Shown: positions 1 to 64,000 of the stretch, in pieces
How positions within the stretch are numbered: position 1 is the stretch's first letter
How the letters are laid out: every line of letters begins with the position of its first letter
Assembly: GCA_008694505.1 (NCBI GenBank)
Contig: VZDJ01000063.1
Coordinates: 5,293,468 to 5,357,467 of the forward strand
Length of the DNA stretch: 64,000 bases
Direction: 5' to 3'
DNA from: Cyanoderma ruficeps
Lineage: Eukaryota > Chordata > Aves > Passeriformes > Timaliidae
Notes under the pieces: model-generated
The model's input: only the letters and a program-made list of their open reading frames with translations
Told to the model about the DNA's origin: nothing
The model's database searches: none
Position numbers and translations under genes: made by a program

Positions 1-268
1 AGAGAGGGATGTTGTAGGATGCTCTGAGGATGCTGTGATGGGACAGGGATGTTGCAGGGTGCTCTGAGGATGCTGTGATGGGACAGGGATGTTGCAGGGT
101 GCTCTGAGGGTGCTGTGATGGGACAGGGATGTTGTAGGATGCTCTGAGGGTGCTGTGATGGGACAGAGATGTTGCAGGGTGCTCTGAGGGTGCTGTGATG
201 GGACAGGGATGTTGTAGGATGCTCTGAGGATGCTGTGATGGGACAGAGATGCTGCAGGCTCTGAGGAT
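1..268. repeat. 40-bp minisatellite at the window edge
   Basis: About six and a half copies of a 40-bp unit run head to tail. Each contains GATGTTG, then GCTCTGAGG, then TGCTGTGATGGGACA, with a few single-base differences between copies (GTAGGAT versus CAGGGT). The array already runs at base 1, so its left end is outside the window. It decays after about 250, where a shortened copy is followed by unique sequence. It lies upstream of ST3GAL4, and no coding function is suggested. Confidence 0.93.
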
Positions 269-280
269 GCTGCAGGACTG

Positions 281-2487
281 GCGATGCTGTGGGGACCAGC
301 AGGACCCTTTGGCATTGCTCCATCCAGCAGCCCAACCAGGAGGAGACAGGACCTGGCTTGGGTAGTTCAGCCCTTCCTGCTTTCAGCAGCTGCTCTGGTT
401 TGGGCTGTGGGTCTGGGAGGGCTGTGGGGAGCTTGAACTCATTCCAGAGGCACCAGGGGTGCGGGGGCAGCCGGGTGTGCTCTGTTTTGCTCTGCATTCC
501 CTGAACGCTTCACAAAACAACGTTCCTTCTCCTCGGGGATTGTTAACCCTGTTTGCCTTTAGATAAGTTTTGCATCAGGCCCAGCTTGTGTATACAAGCC
601 TGGGAAAAGATCATAAAGCTGTCAAAAATGTAATGTGAAAAAAGCTGGTATGTAAAGGCAAACATTGTGGGCAGAACAGATTTTTCCCAGTGTTATCACT
701 GGTGGAAAGGGGTGAAGTGAACTTGGTTGGGTGTTTTGCCACCCAGGGATGAAGCTGGGGGGTGAATTTGGTGCTAAAATCAGGTCCTGATGCCCAGCAG
801 TTTCCCAGCCCTGGGCAAACAGGGGCCAGGAGCATCCCCAGCCTCCAGCTGAGGCACTGGATTTCCCCTTGGGGCTTTTGTGGCCAGTTTTGCTAAGAAC
901 AAAACCACTCAGGAAGCACAAGCTGCTTTTTACCTTCCCCTAATTTTACTTTTTCCAAGAAATTGTAACGGCTAAAGGGGTGAGGCCTCCGCTGTGCCTT
1001 CTGCCTTTATTGCTCCCCCCTTGAAGATTCAGCCATAGGTTTTATCTTGCCAAGCAGGAGGGGCTTATTGAGGCAGAAACAGGGATGCAGGATGAGAGCC
1101 AGGGTGTAAGATGGGATGGGGGGTTGCTTCCCTTTTCTGGAGCTCCCAGGGAATGGTGGGGCACAATTATCCATGTTTTATGAAGGAGAAGTGGCTCAGA
1201 GGGAGGGAGGGCTTTCCTAGGGGACCACCTCACCTGTCCCCATCCCTGTCCCCATCCCTCTGCTGTCAAATGGACACAATTTTCTTTTTCTAGTGTCCTG
1301 TCCCGTTACTTTTAGCGTGCTTTAATTGTTTTTAATTGCCTTTTAATTGCCCTTCCTGCCCTTTTTATTTAATTGTTCTCCTGCCCTTTTAACTTCAGAA
1401 GCCCATGACGGGGAGGGGAAGAGCCTGGCTTTTGTGGGACCATCTTTGGTCCCATTTTTCCTCGTTCCTGATACATTTTTGCCCCCAGACCTGGCGTTCT
1501 GGGCTGGCTGAGGCCGCGGCCCCCGCCGGGTGTTTGGCAGATGTCAGGTTTGCCAGCGGCACTTCCTTGGGCAGGGAGGGGGTGAGGTGGGTGCCCTCCC
1601 TCAGCAGGTGACTAATCCCTGGAGGCTCTGATGGGCAGGCTCTGATTGAGTTTGGATTGCCCAGCCCTGGCGTGCGGCTTTCCCCTTGGCTGGCATTTAA
1701 CACCCGGAGACGTGGCTGGTCGGAGCTGGTCGGATCTCAGTTAGCAGGGGCAAAGCCAAGCTCAGCTCTGAGCCTGGCTTAGAGCAGGATTCACCCTGGG
1801 AGCAAAGCCTCCCAAAGCTTCTCCCACCTGGTAAGTTCATTTTCCGTCCTTGCCGTGTCCCGATGGGATGGGATGAGCCGATCCCAGGACGGCTCCGAGC
1901 ACGGCTCTTTGCTCCTTATTCCAGGAGCGAGAGGTTTTGGAGGAGAGAGGTGGCCCCAGTTCCCTGGGCAGTGTTTGTGTGGGCACTAAGCTCGTGGCAC
2001 CTCCTTTCCCCGGGCCGGGATGGGTGAATCCAAAGCGTTGGAGGTTCCCCAAGTACGTGATGCTCTTTGGTTTGATCCTGCTCAGCTGCTCCTGTCCCTT
2101 CTGGCTTTGTGGTGGCACTTTGTGCTTTGTACCTGCTGGTGCCAGGTAGATGCTTGAGCTGGGCTTAAAAGTCTCCCCTTATGAGATTTTGTGGTTGAAA
2201 TCGTACTGATGGCTTGTTTTTCCTCTCTAATTTTTTTTATTTTTTCCCTTTGGCCTCTCACCTGTAGGGCTGAAGCTCCTTGGGAAGTGCGGCCGCTTGC
2301 CTGGCTTGGATAATCTCTCTAAACCAACCTTTTGGCAGCAAAGAAATATGAATTCAAATAAACAAATCCTTTGGGGCACCCTTGCACCTGCTTGTCTGCC
2401 GATGCATGTGGGCAAGCAGGGGGTGGTGCCTCTTGGATGGGGTTTTAGGTTCAGCTCTGATGGGTTTTCCCTGTTCTCGTGCTGCAG
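281..2487. other. ST3GAL4 upstream region / 5' UTR intron, no coding exon seen
   Basis: I see no conserved coding exon in this stretch on either strand; the open frames are short and low-complexity. It is presumably the promoter-distal or 5' UTR intron region of ST3GAL4, because the first coding exon (2488) begins at a splice acceptor. The only splice-like signal I can point to is a strong donor (CTG followed by GTAAGT) at 1830/1831, listed separately. Confidence 0.55.
1700..1830 (+). other. candidate non-coding first exon of ST3GAL4
   Basis: A near-consensus splice donor (CTG, then GTAAGTTC) starts at 1831. The preceding 130 bases are purine/GC-rich, have no obvious reading frame and contain a CATTTAA stretch at about 1694. 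The first coding exon starts at an acceptor (GCTGCAG, ending 2487), so at least one 5' non-coding exon must exist, and mammalian ST3GAL4 has several. The left boundary is a guess, and the true exon could lie outside the window. Confidence 0.25.
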
Positions 2488-2497
2488 GTGGCCAGCC

Positions 2498-2524
2498 ATG
2501 ATGAGAGCTCCGGCCCCCGCCTGA
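2498..2524 (+). CDS. upstream ORF in the ST3GAL4 5' UTR
   Basis: Two tandem ATG codons (2498 and 2501) open an 8-codon frame (MMRAPAPA) that stops at TGA 2522-2524, 20 bases before the main ATG at 2545. It lies in the same exon as the main start, so every transcript entering through the 2487 acceptor carries it. Short upstream frames of this type usually lower translation of the main frame through reinitiation or leaky scanning. Nothing suggests that the peptide itself has a function. Confidence 0.55.
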   Translation: MMRAPAPA

Positions 2525-2544
2525 TCCCTTTCCTGCTGATAAAA

Positions 2545-5500
2545 ATGATCAACAAGTCTCGTGAGTCCCGCAGTGGATCCCGTCTTCCTCTGTCCAAGCA
2601 GGGATGGGGAGCCTGGGGAATTTGCATTGGGAAACCTGGGGGTTGGAGGCTGCTTTGCTGGGGTTCCAGTTGAGTGATGGAGTATTGGGGTATCACAGGA
2701 GAAGGTCACAGCGGGGAGGGTGGTTTTGGGGACCTTTCTGGGCTTGGGCACCTGGAACCCCTGCACAGAAAGGGGGTGGAAGCACATGGAAAAAGGAATA
2801 TTTGCCTAGGCTTTGATGCAAAGCAGACAGGAAGAAACAGAAATGTCACAGTGGCTTTTAAACTTTGGACAAAAGAACTGCTCCTCTCTGGTGCCAGCCG
2901 ACCCTGCTCCCTGAGGAGAAGGCTCTGCCATCCTGGGTCTGGCCAGGGATGCTGTGAAACCCCACAAGCAATCATCTAAACCCAGGGCTGATGCTGGTTT
3001 TTCTCTCCCCCTCCCCTCTGGGCATGCAGGAGGGAAGATACTCGGGGTGCTGGCGCTGTTTCTGGTGATGGTTTGGTACTCGATCTACCGGGAAGACAGG
3101 TACATACAGCTGTGAGTGCTTCTTACTCAAGTTTAAAGGACCTCCTGCCCTTTCCTTCACTCCTGGGAGGCAGCTTCTTCCTGCCCAGGGGTGCCAGAGC
3201 ATGGCAGATTCCCTGGATCTGAGGGGACTGGGGAGGTGGCAGCATCCTTGGCTGCTGCTGGAGAATGGGGGACACAAATGAGGTTCCCCTGGGTGTGTGT
3301 CTGGTGGTGGTTGGGCTCTGTGGGGTTTTTTTGCAAATGCTGGTGCTTTTCTGAGCCTGGGAGGACGGGAGAGCCCTGCTCTCTTCCCAGTGCCAGTGAT
3401 GCTGATGGAGATGGGGAAAGTGGAGTGTGAGGTTCATGAGCAGAGCAAGGGAGACCTCTTCTGATGCAAGCGTGCAAGCCCAGCACATAAATACCCAGGC
3501 AGTGCCGGCCCTTAATCCGGCTGGAAATCTCTCTCTCACAGCTTGAATCCCACAGTGAGGATGCCTGGGGGTGCGGGAGCCTCTTTTGCCGGGAGGGGGC
3601 TGCAGAGGAACAGGCATCGTTTGATTTAATTAACCTCTTCCTTTACAGCTTTTATTTCCCCGTGCAAGAAAACAACAAGACAACCTGTCCCCTGGGGGAG
3701 GTGGAAAAAAAAGCGGCGCAGCTCATTGGGAAGTGAGTTTTGGGGCTGGGAGCAGGGAGTGGGGGGGATGCAGAGCCAGGACCCCCCTCCCTGTGCCATC
3801 CCTGATCCCAGTCTCACTGACCCTTTGCTCCTTGGCAGCTACTCGAGGGACCACCCTCTGTTCTTGCAGCTGAAGGACTATTTTTGGGTGAAGACACCGT
3901 CGCTCTATGAGCTGCCCTATGGCACCAAGGGAAGTGGTAAGCCTGACAACGCCCCATGGGGTCTGTCTGTCTGTCCTGCTGCTCCTCCTGGGGTTTCAAC
4001 TTCCCTTTTCCTAAAGACATCCGCAGGTTGATTTTGTTGGGGATTATTCCCGAGCTGTTTTCATGGTTTTTAGACTCTGCAGTGCGTATCTCCTCACCCT
4101 GCGTGCACATGGTGCCTCTAAAAGAGTTTAGGATCGGCCAGATTTCACTAAGCCCCAGAGGCAGATTATCTCCTGAAACCGGGATTAACAGTAGGAGCAA
4201 ATTCAGCAGGGATGGGGCAGCACTCAGAGTGTTGTGCCAGGCAGGAGCTGCCCTCCTCAGCTTCCTCACCTTCCTCAGCTTCCTCACCTTCCTCACCTTC
4301 CTCACCCTGTCCTTGCCCTTGCTTTGCAGAAGACGTCCTCCTGCGCCTCCTGTCCATCACCCACTACTCTGTGCCTGAGAGCATCCAGAGGTAACGCCGG
4401 GGTGGGTTTAGGGGCTTTTCTTTCTTTTCCTTCATCATTGCTCTCATGGAGGGTGGTTGGCATTTGTCTGTTGTGGGCCCAGGATTTGGCAAAATGAACC
4501 TCTGCGACCCAGGGGTGGTGGATAGAGCATGGGAAGGTTTGGAGACTGGACAATGCTGGGTTTAACCCCCCTGGGGGGTTAAAATCCCCGTGGTTTTGGA
4601 ACAGGTCTGGTTGAGACAGGGTTTTCTCTCGCAGCCTGAAGTGCCGGAGGTGTGCCGTGGTGGGCAACGGCCACCGGCTCCGCAACAGCTCCATGGGGGA
4701 CACCATCAACACCTACGATGTCGTGATCAGGTACGGCCCTGGGCCCGGCCCATCGCTCCCTCCCCGGTGCCACCCGCAGCTGGGGCTGACACCTGTGATG
4801 TCCCCAAGGCTGAACAACGCCCCGGTCCATGGTTATGAGCAGGACGTGGGCTCCAAGACCACCATGCGCCTCTTCTACCCGGAGTCGGCCCACTTCGACC
4901 CCCGGGCTGAGAACAACCCCGACACGCTGCTGGTGCTCGTGCCCTTCAAGCCCATGGACTTCCAGTGGATGGAGGCCATCCTTAACGACAAGAAGAGGGT
5001 GAGTGTGGTGGGGATCCGGGTCCAGCCCCTCCCTGGCTGCTCCAGGCTCCAACTGTCATGCCACCCCACACTTGGGGACATCTGGCCTCTTGCAGGTTCG
5101 GAAAGGGTTTTGGAAACAGCCCCCGTTGATCTGGGATGCCAACCCGGAGCAAGTGCGGATCCTCAACCCCTACTACATGGAAGTAACTGCTGCTAAACTG
5201 CTCAACCTCCCCATGAAGCAACCACGGAAGATCAAACAGGTAAGGGGTGGGGATGGCCAGTCCCCCTGCACCCCCTGAGGGGGACAGCCCGTCCCCGTGC
5301 AGCTCCCTGAGGGCCGTGTCTCTGTTCCCCAGAAGCCCACCACGGGGCTGCTGGCCATCACCTTGGCACTGCACTTCTGTGACCTGGTGCACATCGCGGG
5401 CTTTGGCTACCCCGACTCGGCCAACAAGAAGCAAACCATCCACTACTACGAACAGATCACGCTCAAGTCCATGGCTGTAAGTGTTTGTCCCACACTTTTG

Positions 5501-5964
5501 ACCCTGTTCCTCCCGTTTTTCCCCCAGGATTGGGGATGGCAGCCCAGGAGAGCAGTGCCAGGATGTTGAATGGCGTGGGAGGCTCTTCCCTCTCACTCCC
5601 TTCCCATGATGAAGGTTGAAGTCCACCTTTGGCTGGTCGTCATCCAACTTCTATTGGTAGCCGAATGTCTTTGGAGGCATGGAGAGTTGGATCCATCCCC
5701 AGTTTGTGTGTGAGGAGAAGAGCTTGTGAACAATTGGGCAGGGAGGGTTCCGTCCCTGCTTTTAGGAGGGCTGATCCCCACTGGTGGGGTGGGCAAGGTG
5801 AAGGGTGGGAAGGTGGGAGGGGTGGAAGGAAAGCTCTGGCCAGACTCTGGCATCACCCCCTGCTCCCCGTCCCGCAGGCGTCGGAGCACAACGTGTCACA
5901 CGAGGCCGTGGCCATCAAAAGGATGCTGGAGCTGGGACTCGTCAAGAACCTCACCTACTTCTGA
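2545..5964 (+). CDS. ST3GAL4: ST3 beta-galactoside alpha-2,3-sialyltransferase 4 (complete, 10 coding exons)
   Basis: This enzyme transfers sialic acid from CMP-sialic acid in alpha-2,3 linkage to terminal galactose of N-acetyllactosamine-type glycans in the Golgi lumen, a step towards sialyl-Lewis-type ligands. Coding exons are 2545-2560 (exon from 2488), 3030-3111, 3649-3732, 3839-3936, 4330-4390, 4635-4730, 4809-4998, 5096-5239, 5333-5476 and 5878-5964. All junctions are GT-AG and the frame closes exactly: 1002 nt, 333 residues, the usual family length. The protein is type II, with a short cytosolic tail and a membrane anchor at about residues 8-25, then a stem. Sialylmotif L spans about 117-164 (CRRCAVVGNGHRLRN, C120), motif S about 259-283 (C273, GFGY), motif III is HYYEQ (294-298), and motif VS is H309 to E314. 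C120 and C273 should form the conserved disulfide. N-glycosylation sequons lie at 42, 61, 131, 310 and 329. The start was chosen because it gives the family's N-terminus and has A at -3. Confidence 0.96.
4253..4310. repeat. 9/18-bp CTTCCTCA tandem repeat in an ST3GAL4 intron
   Basis: About six copies of CTTCCTCA followed by C or G fill the pyrimidine-rich end of the intron before the exon at 4330. They stop about 20 bases short of the acceptor (TTTGCAG, ending 4329). Length changes here would alter the polypyrimidine tract of that exon. It is intronic and non-coding. Confidence 0.8.
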
Positions 5965-5982
5965 GGGCGGCGGGGCTGCGCA

Positions 5983-6066
5983 GGGACACCGTCCCCAGGG
6001 CCGGGAGACATCGTCCCTGGGACCAGGAGACACCGTCCCCAGGGCCGGGAGACACCGTCCCCGTCA
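5983..6066 (+). repeat. imperfect GACACCGTCCCC repeat at the start of the ST3GAL4 3' UTR
   Basis: Four imperfect copies of a roughly 20-bp unit (GACACCGTCCC, then AGGGCCGGGA or a variant) begin 19 bases after the stop codon. The array is GC- and CpG-rich and carries no reading frame. Confidence 0.75.
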
Positions 6067-6933
6067 GTGAGGGGACACAGCGCTGGCATGGCCGGAGTGA
6101 CCGAGGGCGGAGCATCCTTGTCACCGCCGCCACCACGCCCCGGGACTCTGGGAGCGGGGCTGGGGCTGGGGGGCCGCGCTGGACCGCGGGTGCCCGGGGT
6201 GGGGCAGCTCTTGGGGTGCAGGGAGCCCGGCGGGGCCGTGGCCCAGCGCCTTTTCTACTGACGCACTGAAGCTACCGAGGACCTGGAGGGGGTTTTTGGG
6301 CTAGGGGGGTCCTCCCTCCCAGCGGGCCTGAGGGGGTCAGTCAGGGCAGGAACCCTAGCCCTGGACGTTCTCTTTCCCTTAATTCCCTCATACACTGACG
6401 AGGGCCCTGCCGAGGGGCTGATTTTGGGGGTTCTGGCCCCTCCCCACCCAGGGAATGGGAGCCTTTGGAGGCTAATGTTGCCTCCTTCCTGCCCTGGACC
6501 TTTCCCCAAATATTTAATTCCCCCCCCCCCCCAAATTTTTTAATTTCCTTTTGTACTTGGCGGCCCTGTCCTGTGCCTTAGCGCTGGCGTAGGGACTCGT
6601 CCCCACAGCCCCCCTGGGTGGGGGCACCCTGGGGTGCTTGGCTTCGGGGTCTGCCAGGGCCCTTTGGTGGTGCAGATTAATTTAATTAATTTAAACGCTT
6701 ATTTATGGTGGAGCCTTCACCCAAGGCCCGCGTGCCACTGGTGTCAGGGACAAGAGGCCTTGGGTGGGCTGGTGTGGGCTTGGCTCCAGGGGTGGGCATT
6801 TGGGATGTCCCCCCACCATGGAGGGGTTGACTGGTGCCTTCTCCCTGCTGGTGTTGGGTCCCCTCTGCCCCCGTGGGGCTGCAGGTGTCGGGGGGACCCA
6901 CGGGTGGGGGTGTTGGGGCTCATGCTGGCACCC

Positions 6934-6939
6934 AATAAA
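6934..6939 (+). terminator. ST3GAL4 poly(A) signal AATAAA
   Basis: This is a canonical hexamer (CCCAATAAAGTCC) about 970 bases after the ST3GAL4 stop, followed by a GGTGAGG/GGGATGG stretch that could serve as the downstream GU-rich element. It is the only exact AATAAA I noticed on this strand between the stop codon and KIRREL3. Confidence 0.8.
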
Positions 6940-7429
6940 GTCCTGGTGAGGCTGGGATGGGCTGCGCGCTCCTGGGGCCTGATGGGGGATCTGAGGGAGT
7001 TTTGGGGCTGTGAGATGCAGGGAGGGTGGCCTGTCCCCATGCCCCTGTGTCCCCACATCCCCTTACCTGTTGTGACGCCCCATGTCCTGGCTCCCACGCT
7101 GGGGTTGTGGGGGCTCAGCTGCCCCGTGCCTCAGTTTCCCTTCACCACTGGCCATTTCTGGCCCCACGGGGCCTGCCCCAGGGAGGCCACGGCACACCCA
7201 GGCTCCAGGCCAGGTCTGTGTGCCTGGGAAGCCGATGTCCCCGCGGGGTGGCCATCAGCCCAGGCGTGCCACGAGAAACACCTCTTGTATTGACCGCGGT
7301 GCCGCGATACAGCGTGGAGAGGCCCTTCCCGGGGGGTCCCTGTCCCACCGATGTCCCCCCCCGTCCTGTCCCACATGGCGGGACCCCCCGACCCCCTCGA
7401 AACGGACTCTATAAGTATGGACACCGAAC

Positions 7430-62442
<55,013 letters not shown>

Positions 62443-63317
62443 CTGGGAGGGGGAAACAGGGGTGAGGAAAGGACTTTCCTGCAGGAGAGAGGCCCTCTCC
62501 CCATCCCCAGGCTCAGTAAGAGTTTCTCAGCCAAGCAGGTTGCTGCAATAACAAGTCCTCTGGCTGGAATCTGCCAAAAGCCTTCGGGTAGTAACAGAGA
62601 CAAATTTCCCTGCGCTTCTCTGGGAATTGGGCTCTTAACTCCCATCTGCTTCCCTGCAGCCCTGCTGTGCCTAGGCCAGGGAGGAAAGCTCCAGTGAGAC
62701 ACATCACCCAGCACCCCAGGAAAGAGGGAGCCAGAGGCAAATGGCTTGGTGACACTGCTGTCATCTTCTGCCAGGTGAGTGCACAAAGCTGCCTGGGCAC
62801 TTCCCATGAGAGGCGATGGCAGCTGCCAGCAGCACGGACAGAGCCTGGCCATGGGTCCTTGGCTGCCATGCTGTGGGCTGGCCCAGCCTGTGATAAAGCA
62901 TCACCTCTCAGGTGCTCACTGACGGGGGCCAGAAATCCAAACCCTGGCAGTAAACTCTGCCTGCTCAGCTTTGGCACTGTCCTTCTTCCCTGGATTTATC
63001 TGACCTCAGCTGTGGTGCCCTGCCATGTTTCTTTTGCAAGCACAGAAGCCTGGGAGCACTTCCTTACCCTCCCCTAATCCTCCTCCAGGTTCTTACAGGA
63101 GGTCACGTCACCCCATAACCCTGGCTTTGATAATCTGAGCCCTCAGAGCTCTCACAATGTTGTGTGGTTTTCAGTCTTTTAATCATTCTTCAACCTCTGA
63201 CCTCTCTCTGATTTATCAACAATGGATTTTGGACCCTGCCAGGCAGCTTTTCCTTCTAAGTCAGTATTCTTCAAGTTTGCTCCTGACAGTGTAAGACAGG
63301 GCTTTACTGGGAGATAA

Positions 63318-63448
63318 ACAGATGTCAGCAAGATGTGTGCATGTGGCACTTGGGGACATGGTTTAGTGGTGGCCTTGGCAGTGTGGGGGCAGTGGTTGGA
63401 CTTGATTTTGGAGGGCTTTTCCGACCGAAATGATTCCTTGATTCCAAG
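63318..63448 (+). mobile_element. CR1 LINE 3' end, + orientation
   Basis: Landmarks: GTGCATGTGGCACTTGGGGA, CATGGTTTAGTGGTGGCCTT, GGTTGGACTTGATTTTGGAG and GATTCCTTGATTCC. Together with the antisense copy at 63586 it forms a tail-to-tail CR1 pair. Confidence 0.87.
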
Positions 63449-63585
63449 CCTAACGCTTTCCCCGGGCTCAGGGTGGCACAGCCTTCATGCACACAGGCTT
63501 GTGCCTCTCAAGCACATGAGACAAGGAACGATGCTGAGAAATTGTCAGAATTTCTGACACAAGTGAGTCCTGTGACAATCAGCCC

Positions 63586-64000
63586 AGAATCCCAGAGCCA
63601 TTAAGGTTGGAAAAGCCCTCTGAGATCGAGTCCCTCCATTTACCCAGCACTGACAGCACTGACTTGCTAAACCACCTCCCTCTCCACCACATCCACAGGT
63701 TTTCGGAACACTTTCAGGGATGGGGAATCCACCACCATGCTGAGAGCCTGTTTCAATGTCTGGAATACCTTTCCAGTAAAGAAATTTTCTCCATATCCAA
63801 CCTAAACATCCCCTGGCACAATTTGAGGCCATTTCCTCTCATCCTGTCCCTGCTCAGGGACCTGAGCCTCACTCCTCCCCTCCTGTCAGGGAGTTGTGGA
63901 GAGCCAGAAGGTTCCCCCAAGCCTCCTTTTCTCCAGGCTGAGCCCCCACAGCTCCCTCAGACACTCCTGATCCTCCAGCCCCTTCTCCAGCTCTGTTCCC
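63586..64000 (-). mobile_element. CR1 LINE fragment, antisense to +, continuing past the window
   Basis: Landmarks on + are CAGAGCCATTAAGGTTGGAA, TTTTCTCCATATCCAACCTA, CACAATTTGAGGCCATTTCC and TTTCTCCAGGCTGAGCCCCC. The fragment still reads as CR1 at 64000. Confidence 0.9.

Larger units (their letters stand above)
5965..6955 (+). other. ST3GAL4: ST3GAL4 3' UTR
   Basis: This stretch runs from the stop codon (TGA 5962-5964) to about 16 bases past a canonical AATAAA at 6934-6939. The first 100 bases are an imperfect tandem repeat. A run of eleven C follows at about 6521-6531, and an AT-rich patch (TTAATTTAATTAATTTAAA) at about 6677-6695. The exact cleavage point is inferred. Confidence 0.75.
62443..64000 (-). 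other. KIRREL3 intron, incomplete at the window edge
   Basis: It contains a sense CR1 tail (63318-63448) and a long antisense CR1 fragment running off the end (63586-64000). No coding exon was recognised. Confidence 0.65.

Noticed and set aside
4982..5647. 221-residue open frame on the - strand opposite ST3GAL4
   Set aside because: It is an antisense shadow of ST3GAL4 exons and introns, crosses several splice sites and resembles no protein family.
63545..63832. Frame near the right edge considered as the missing Ig2 exon of KIRREL3
   Set aside because: The sequence is an antisense CR1 fragment and lacks the cysteine and tryptophan pattern of an Ig domain.

Overview
This is a eukaryotic nuclear window, most likely from a bird and probably a songbird. 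It holds CR1 LINE 3' fragments in both orientations, short solo LTRs, GC-rich minisatellites, and small exons with GT-AG junctions in long introns. I see no operons, ribosome binding sites, phage, CRISPR array or tRNA gene.

There are two protein-coding genes, convergent (tail to tail). (1) ST3GAL4, + strand, complete coding sequence 2545-5964 in ten coding exons. They join without any frame break into 333 residues, a Golgi beta-galactoside alpha-2,3-sialyltransferase. It has an 8-codon upstream ORF, and its poly(A) signal is at 6934. (2) KIRREL3, - strand, the 3' part only. Eleven coding exons between 62442 and 7748 give 569 residues, from the second half of Ig domain 2 through Ig3-Ig5, the membrane segment and the cytoplasmic tail, ending in a PDZ-binding THV terminus. 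The 5' exons (signal peptide, Ig1, first half of Ig2) lie beyond 64000. From family knowledge, ST3GAL4 and KIRREL3 are also neighbours in other vertebrates (human 11q24).

Layout: 1-280 is a 40-bp minisatellite; 281-2487 is ST3GAL4 upstream/5' UTR territory with a candidate non-coding exon near 1830; 2488-6955 is ST3GAL4; 6956-7747 is the short intergenic/KIRREL3 3' UTR stretch; 7748-64000 is KIRREL3, about 97% intron. The introns carry sixteen recognisable CR1 fragments and four solo LTRs: an inverted pair of one family with 4-bp target-site duplications (29694-30157 and 47973-48426), and two others with about 5-bp duplications. There are also several minisatellites and microsatellites, and AT-rich islands with homeodomain, SOX or POU-like motifs that may be conserved enhancers.

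The two genes are not a functional unit: one makes sialylated glycans in the Golgi, the other is a neuronal adhesion molecule. I found no evidence of a new multi-gene system. The most unusual features are the repeat architecture, the tail-to-tail gene arrangement and the candidate non-coding elements.
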